Assembly: GCA_027364695.1 (NCBI GenBank)
Contig: DAHXOV010000223.1
Span: 1 to 8,500 of the forward strand
Direction of reading: 5' to 3'
DNA: 8,500 nt
DNA from: a bacterium
GTDB taxonomy: Bacteria; Bacteroidota; Bacteroidia; B-17B0; Aurantibacillaceae
In this document: one piece after another, positions 7,104 through 8,500 of the stretch
Layout: every line of letters starts with the position of its first letter
Position numbering within the stretch: the first letter of the stretch is position 1
Made by a program: the position numbers and the translations under genes
The notes under the pieces: model-generated
What the model saw: the letters and a program-made list of their open reading frames with translations, nothing else
Told to the model about the DNA's origin: nothing
The model's database searches: none

Positions 7104-8500
7104 GTGTCTATACGAAGAGACATACGCTTGTTTATTATCATTGCCCTTTTTCTTATTTTAGAAGCATTCGTATTGTTAAATAAATACGACTGGTTCATCC
7201 CTTTCAACCTTATTCCTCTTATTATTTTAAGTTTACTTGCTGTGTTTTACTTCACCGAGTGGATCATATTTTTTATGGTTTTTGTTACCCCATTCGCCAT
7301 TAGTTTAAGAGAATTAGGAATCACCCAAACCATTGATTTAAGTATTCCTACAGAACCACTCATGATTATCTTCTCTGGCATTTATTTTGTCAATCAATGG
7401 CTAAAAAATATAACTCCTGCAAAAATATTTCAGCACCCCATCACACAAATCATTTTTATTCAACTACTATGGATGCTGATTACTTCACTCACAAGCCAAG
7501 ACATCATAGTATCCCTAAAATACTTTGCTGCCCGTTTATGGTTTGTTACCAGTAGTTACTTTTTAATGACATATTTATTCCAAGATATCAGTAAAATAAA
7601 AAAATTTATCTGGATGTATATCACTGGGCTGAGCGCTGTTGCCATCATTACTCTTATCAAACACTCAGAATACAACTTCCATCATAAAATAGCCGATTGG
7701 ATTGTTACTCCGTTTTACAACGACCATACCGCTTATGGTGCAGCCTTAGCCTTATTTCTGCCCGTCACCATAACATTATCTATCATCGAAAAAAAAATTA
7801 TCTACAAAACAATTGCTATTATCATAAGCATACTGCTCACCATTGCCCTCATTTTCTCCTTTGCACGTGCTGCATGGATAAGCGTGATAGCTGCTATTCC
7901 CACCCTCATTACCATTTTACTCAAAATAAAATTCCGTAACCTGCTGATCACTTTTATTTCATTGATTATCGTTTTGTTTAGTTTCAGTGAAGAATTACTT
8001 ATCCTCATTGGAAAAAATAAAACCGACTCAGAAGGTAATTTCTACGAAAATATTATATCCACTTACAACGTTCAAAATGACGCTTCTAACCTCGAAAGAA
8101 TCAATAGATGGAACTGTGCCATACGAATGTTCAAAGATAAACCCATACTAGGATTTGGACCTGGCACCTATCAATTCTTTTATGCTCCCTATCAATTAAG
8201 TAAAGAAAAAACCATCATTAGCACCAACTTTGGAACTGGTGGTAATGCGCATTCCGAATACCTTAATCCCTTATCTGAAGAAGGAATACCAGGTCTTATC
8301 ATCGTCTTATCTCTTATGCTTTCCGTATTCTCACTCGGGTATCAACTTTGTTACTCAATAAAAGATAAAGACATAAAAATTCTTTCTTGTGGCATATTTC
8401 TCGGACTGGTTACCTATTTCATACATGGCATATTCAATAACTTTTTAGACACCGATAAACTCTCCCTGCCATTCTGGGGCTTCATTGCTATGCTTGTAAG
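7104..8500 (+). CDS. O-antigen ligase/polymerase-family membrane protein (partial, C-terminus cut)
   Basis: From GTG at 7104, three bases after the preceding stop, the frame stays open for 465 codons to the window edge. There is no ATG until residue 58, well inside the membrane region, so GTG is the likely start. The protein has many membrane helices, then the Wzy_C/WaaL hallmarks. SFARAAW (252-258, Arg255) ends a helix, and a large periplasmic loop (about 297-395) contains RINRWNCAIRMFKDKPILGFGPGTY (333-357, key residues R, W, P, G-x-G) and NAHSEYL (381-387, His383) followed by SEEGIPGL. Family members either join polymerised glycan to a lipid or protein acceptor (WaaL, PglL) or polymerise repeat units (Wzy), and sequence alone does not separate these. 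Next to a flippase and two Wzz-like proteins, a Wzy-type polymerase is as likely as a ligase. The last helices are missing. Confidence 0.88.
   Translation, partial: MSIRRDIRLFIIIALFLILEAFVLLNKYDWFIPFNLIPLIILSLLAVFYFTEWIIFFMVFVTPFAISLRELGITQTIDLSIPTEPLMIIFSGIYFVNQWLKNITPAKIFQHPITQIIFIQLLWMLITSLTSQDIIVSLKYFAARLWFVTSSYFLMTYLFQDISKIKKFIWMYITGLSAVAIITLIKHSEYNFHHKIADWIVTPFYNDHTAYGAALALFLPVTITLSIIEKKIIYKTIAIIISILLTIALIFSFARAAWISVIAAIPTLITILLKIKFRNLLITFISLIIVLFSFSEELLILIGKNKTDSEGNFYENIISTYNVQNDASNLERINRWNCAIRMFKDKPILGFGPGTYQFFYAPYQLSKEKTIISTNFGTGGNAHSEYLNPLSEEGIPGLIIVLSLMLSVFSLGYQLCYSIKDKDIKILSCGIFLGLVTYFIHGIFNNFLDTDKLSLPFWGFIAMLV

Noticed and set aside
7697..8008. Plus- and minus-strand frames within the ligase-family gene
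   Set aside because: The frame from GTG 7104 is open throughout and carries the family motifs, so these are shadows.
1..8500. Mobile element, CRISPR array, tRNA or toxin-antitoxin module
   Set aside because: I found no transposase-like frame, no spaced direct repeats, no tRNA-like cloverleaf and no small gene pair; the coding density is explained by the listed genes.

Overview
The window looks like chromosome from an AT-rich member of the Bacteroidota. Four things point there: a PorV-type outer-membrane protein of the type IX secretion system (T9SS), an omega subunit of the Bacteroidota form, genes without Shine-Dalgarno sites, and a promoter element of the phylum's TAnnTTTG type just upstream of typA. 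The T9SS is confined to the Bacteroidota and its relatives. I cannot assign a genus.

Layout. At the left edge (1-196, minus strand) is the 5' part of porV, cut by the window end. A 340-base divergent intergenic region follows; it has no gene and contains the likely promoters of both flanking transcription units. The first plus-strand unit is typA - bamD - rpoZ (537-3516), with gaps of 15 and 22 bases. It encodes the ribosome-associated GTPase BipA/TypA, the outer-membrane assembly lipoprotein BamD and RNA polymerase omega. It ends at a clear stem-loop (3583-3608).

A second plus-strand unit starts after a gap of about 240 bases and runs off the right edge. It encodes an oligosaccharide flippase, two different Wzz-like chain-length proteins in tandem, and an O-antigen ligase/polymerase-family protein (7104 to the window end, GTG start). 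The genes touch or overlap (4-base overlap, 8-base overlap, 3-base gap), so this is a tightly coupled operon. Together these are the membrane components of a Wzx/Wzy-type pathway: the flippase moves lipid-linked repeat units across the inner membrane, the Wzy/WaaL-like protein polymerises or ligates them, and the Wzz-like pair sets chain length. No glycosyltransferase, tyrosine kinase or Wza-like exporter is present; these may lie downstream.

All coding sequence is intact, apart from the two genes cut by the window edges. I saw no mobile element, CRISPR array, tRNA or rRNA gene. Most of the window is ordinary housekeeping and envelope-polysaccharide sequence, and I found nothing I would call a new system. 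The points most worth a second look are the paired kinase-less Wzz-like paralogs, the rpoZ-to-polysaccharide junction, and start-site choices an automatic caller could miss.
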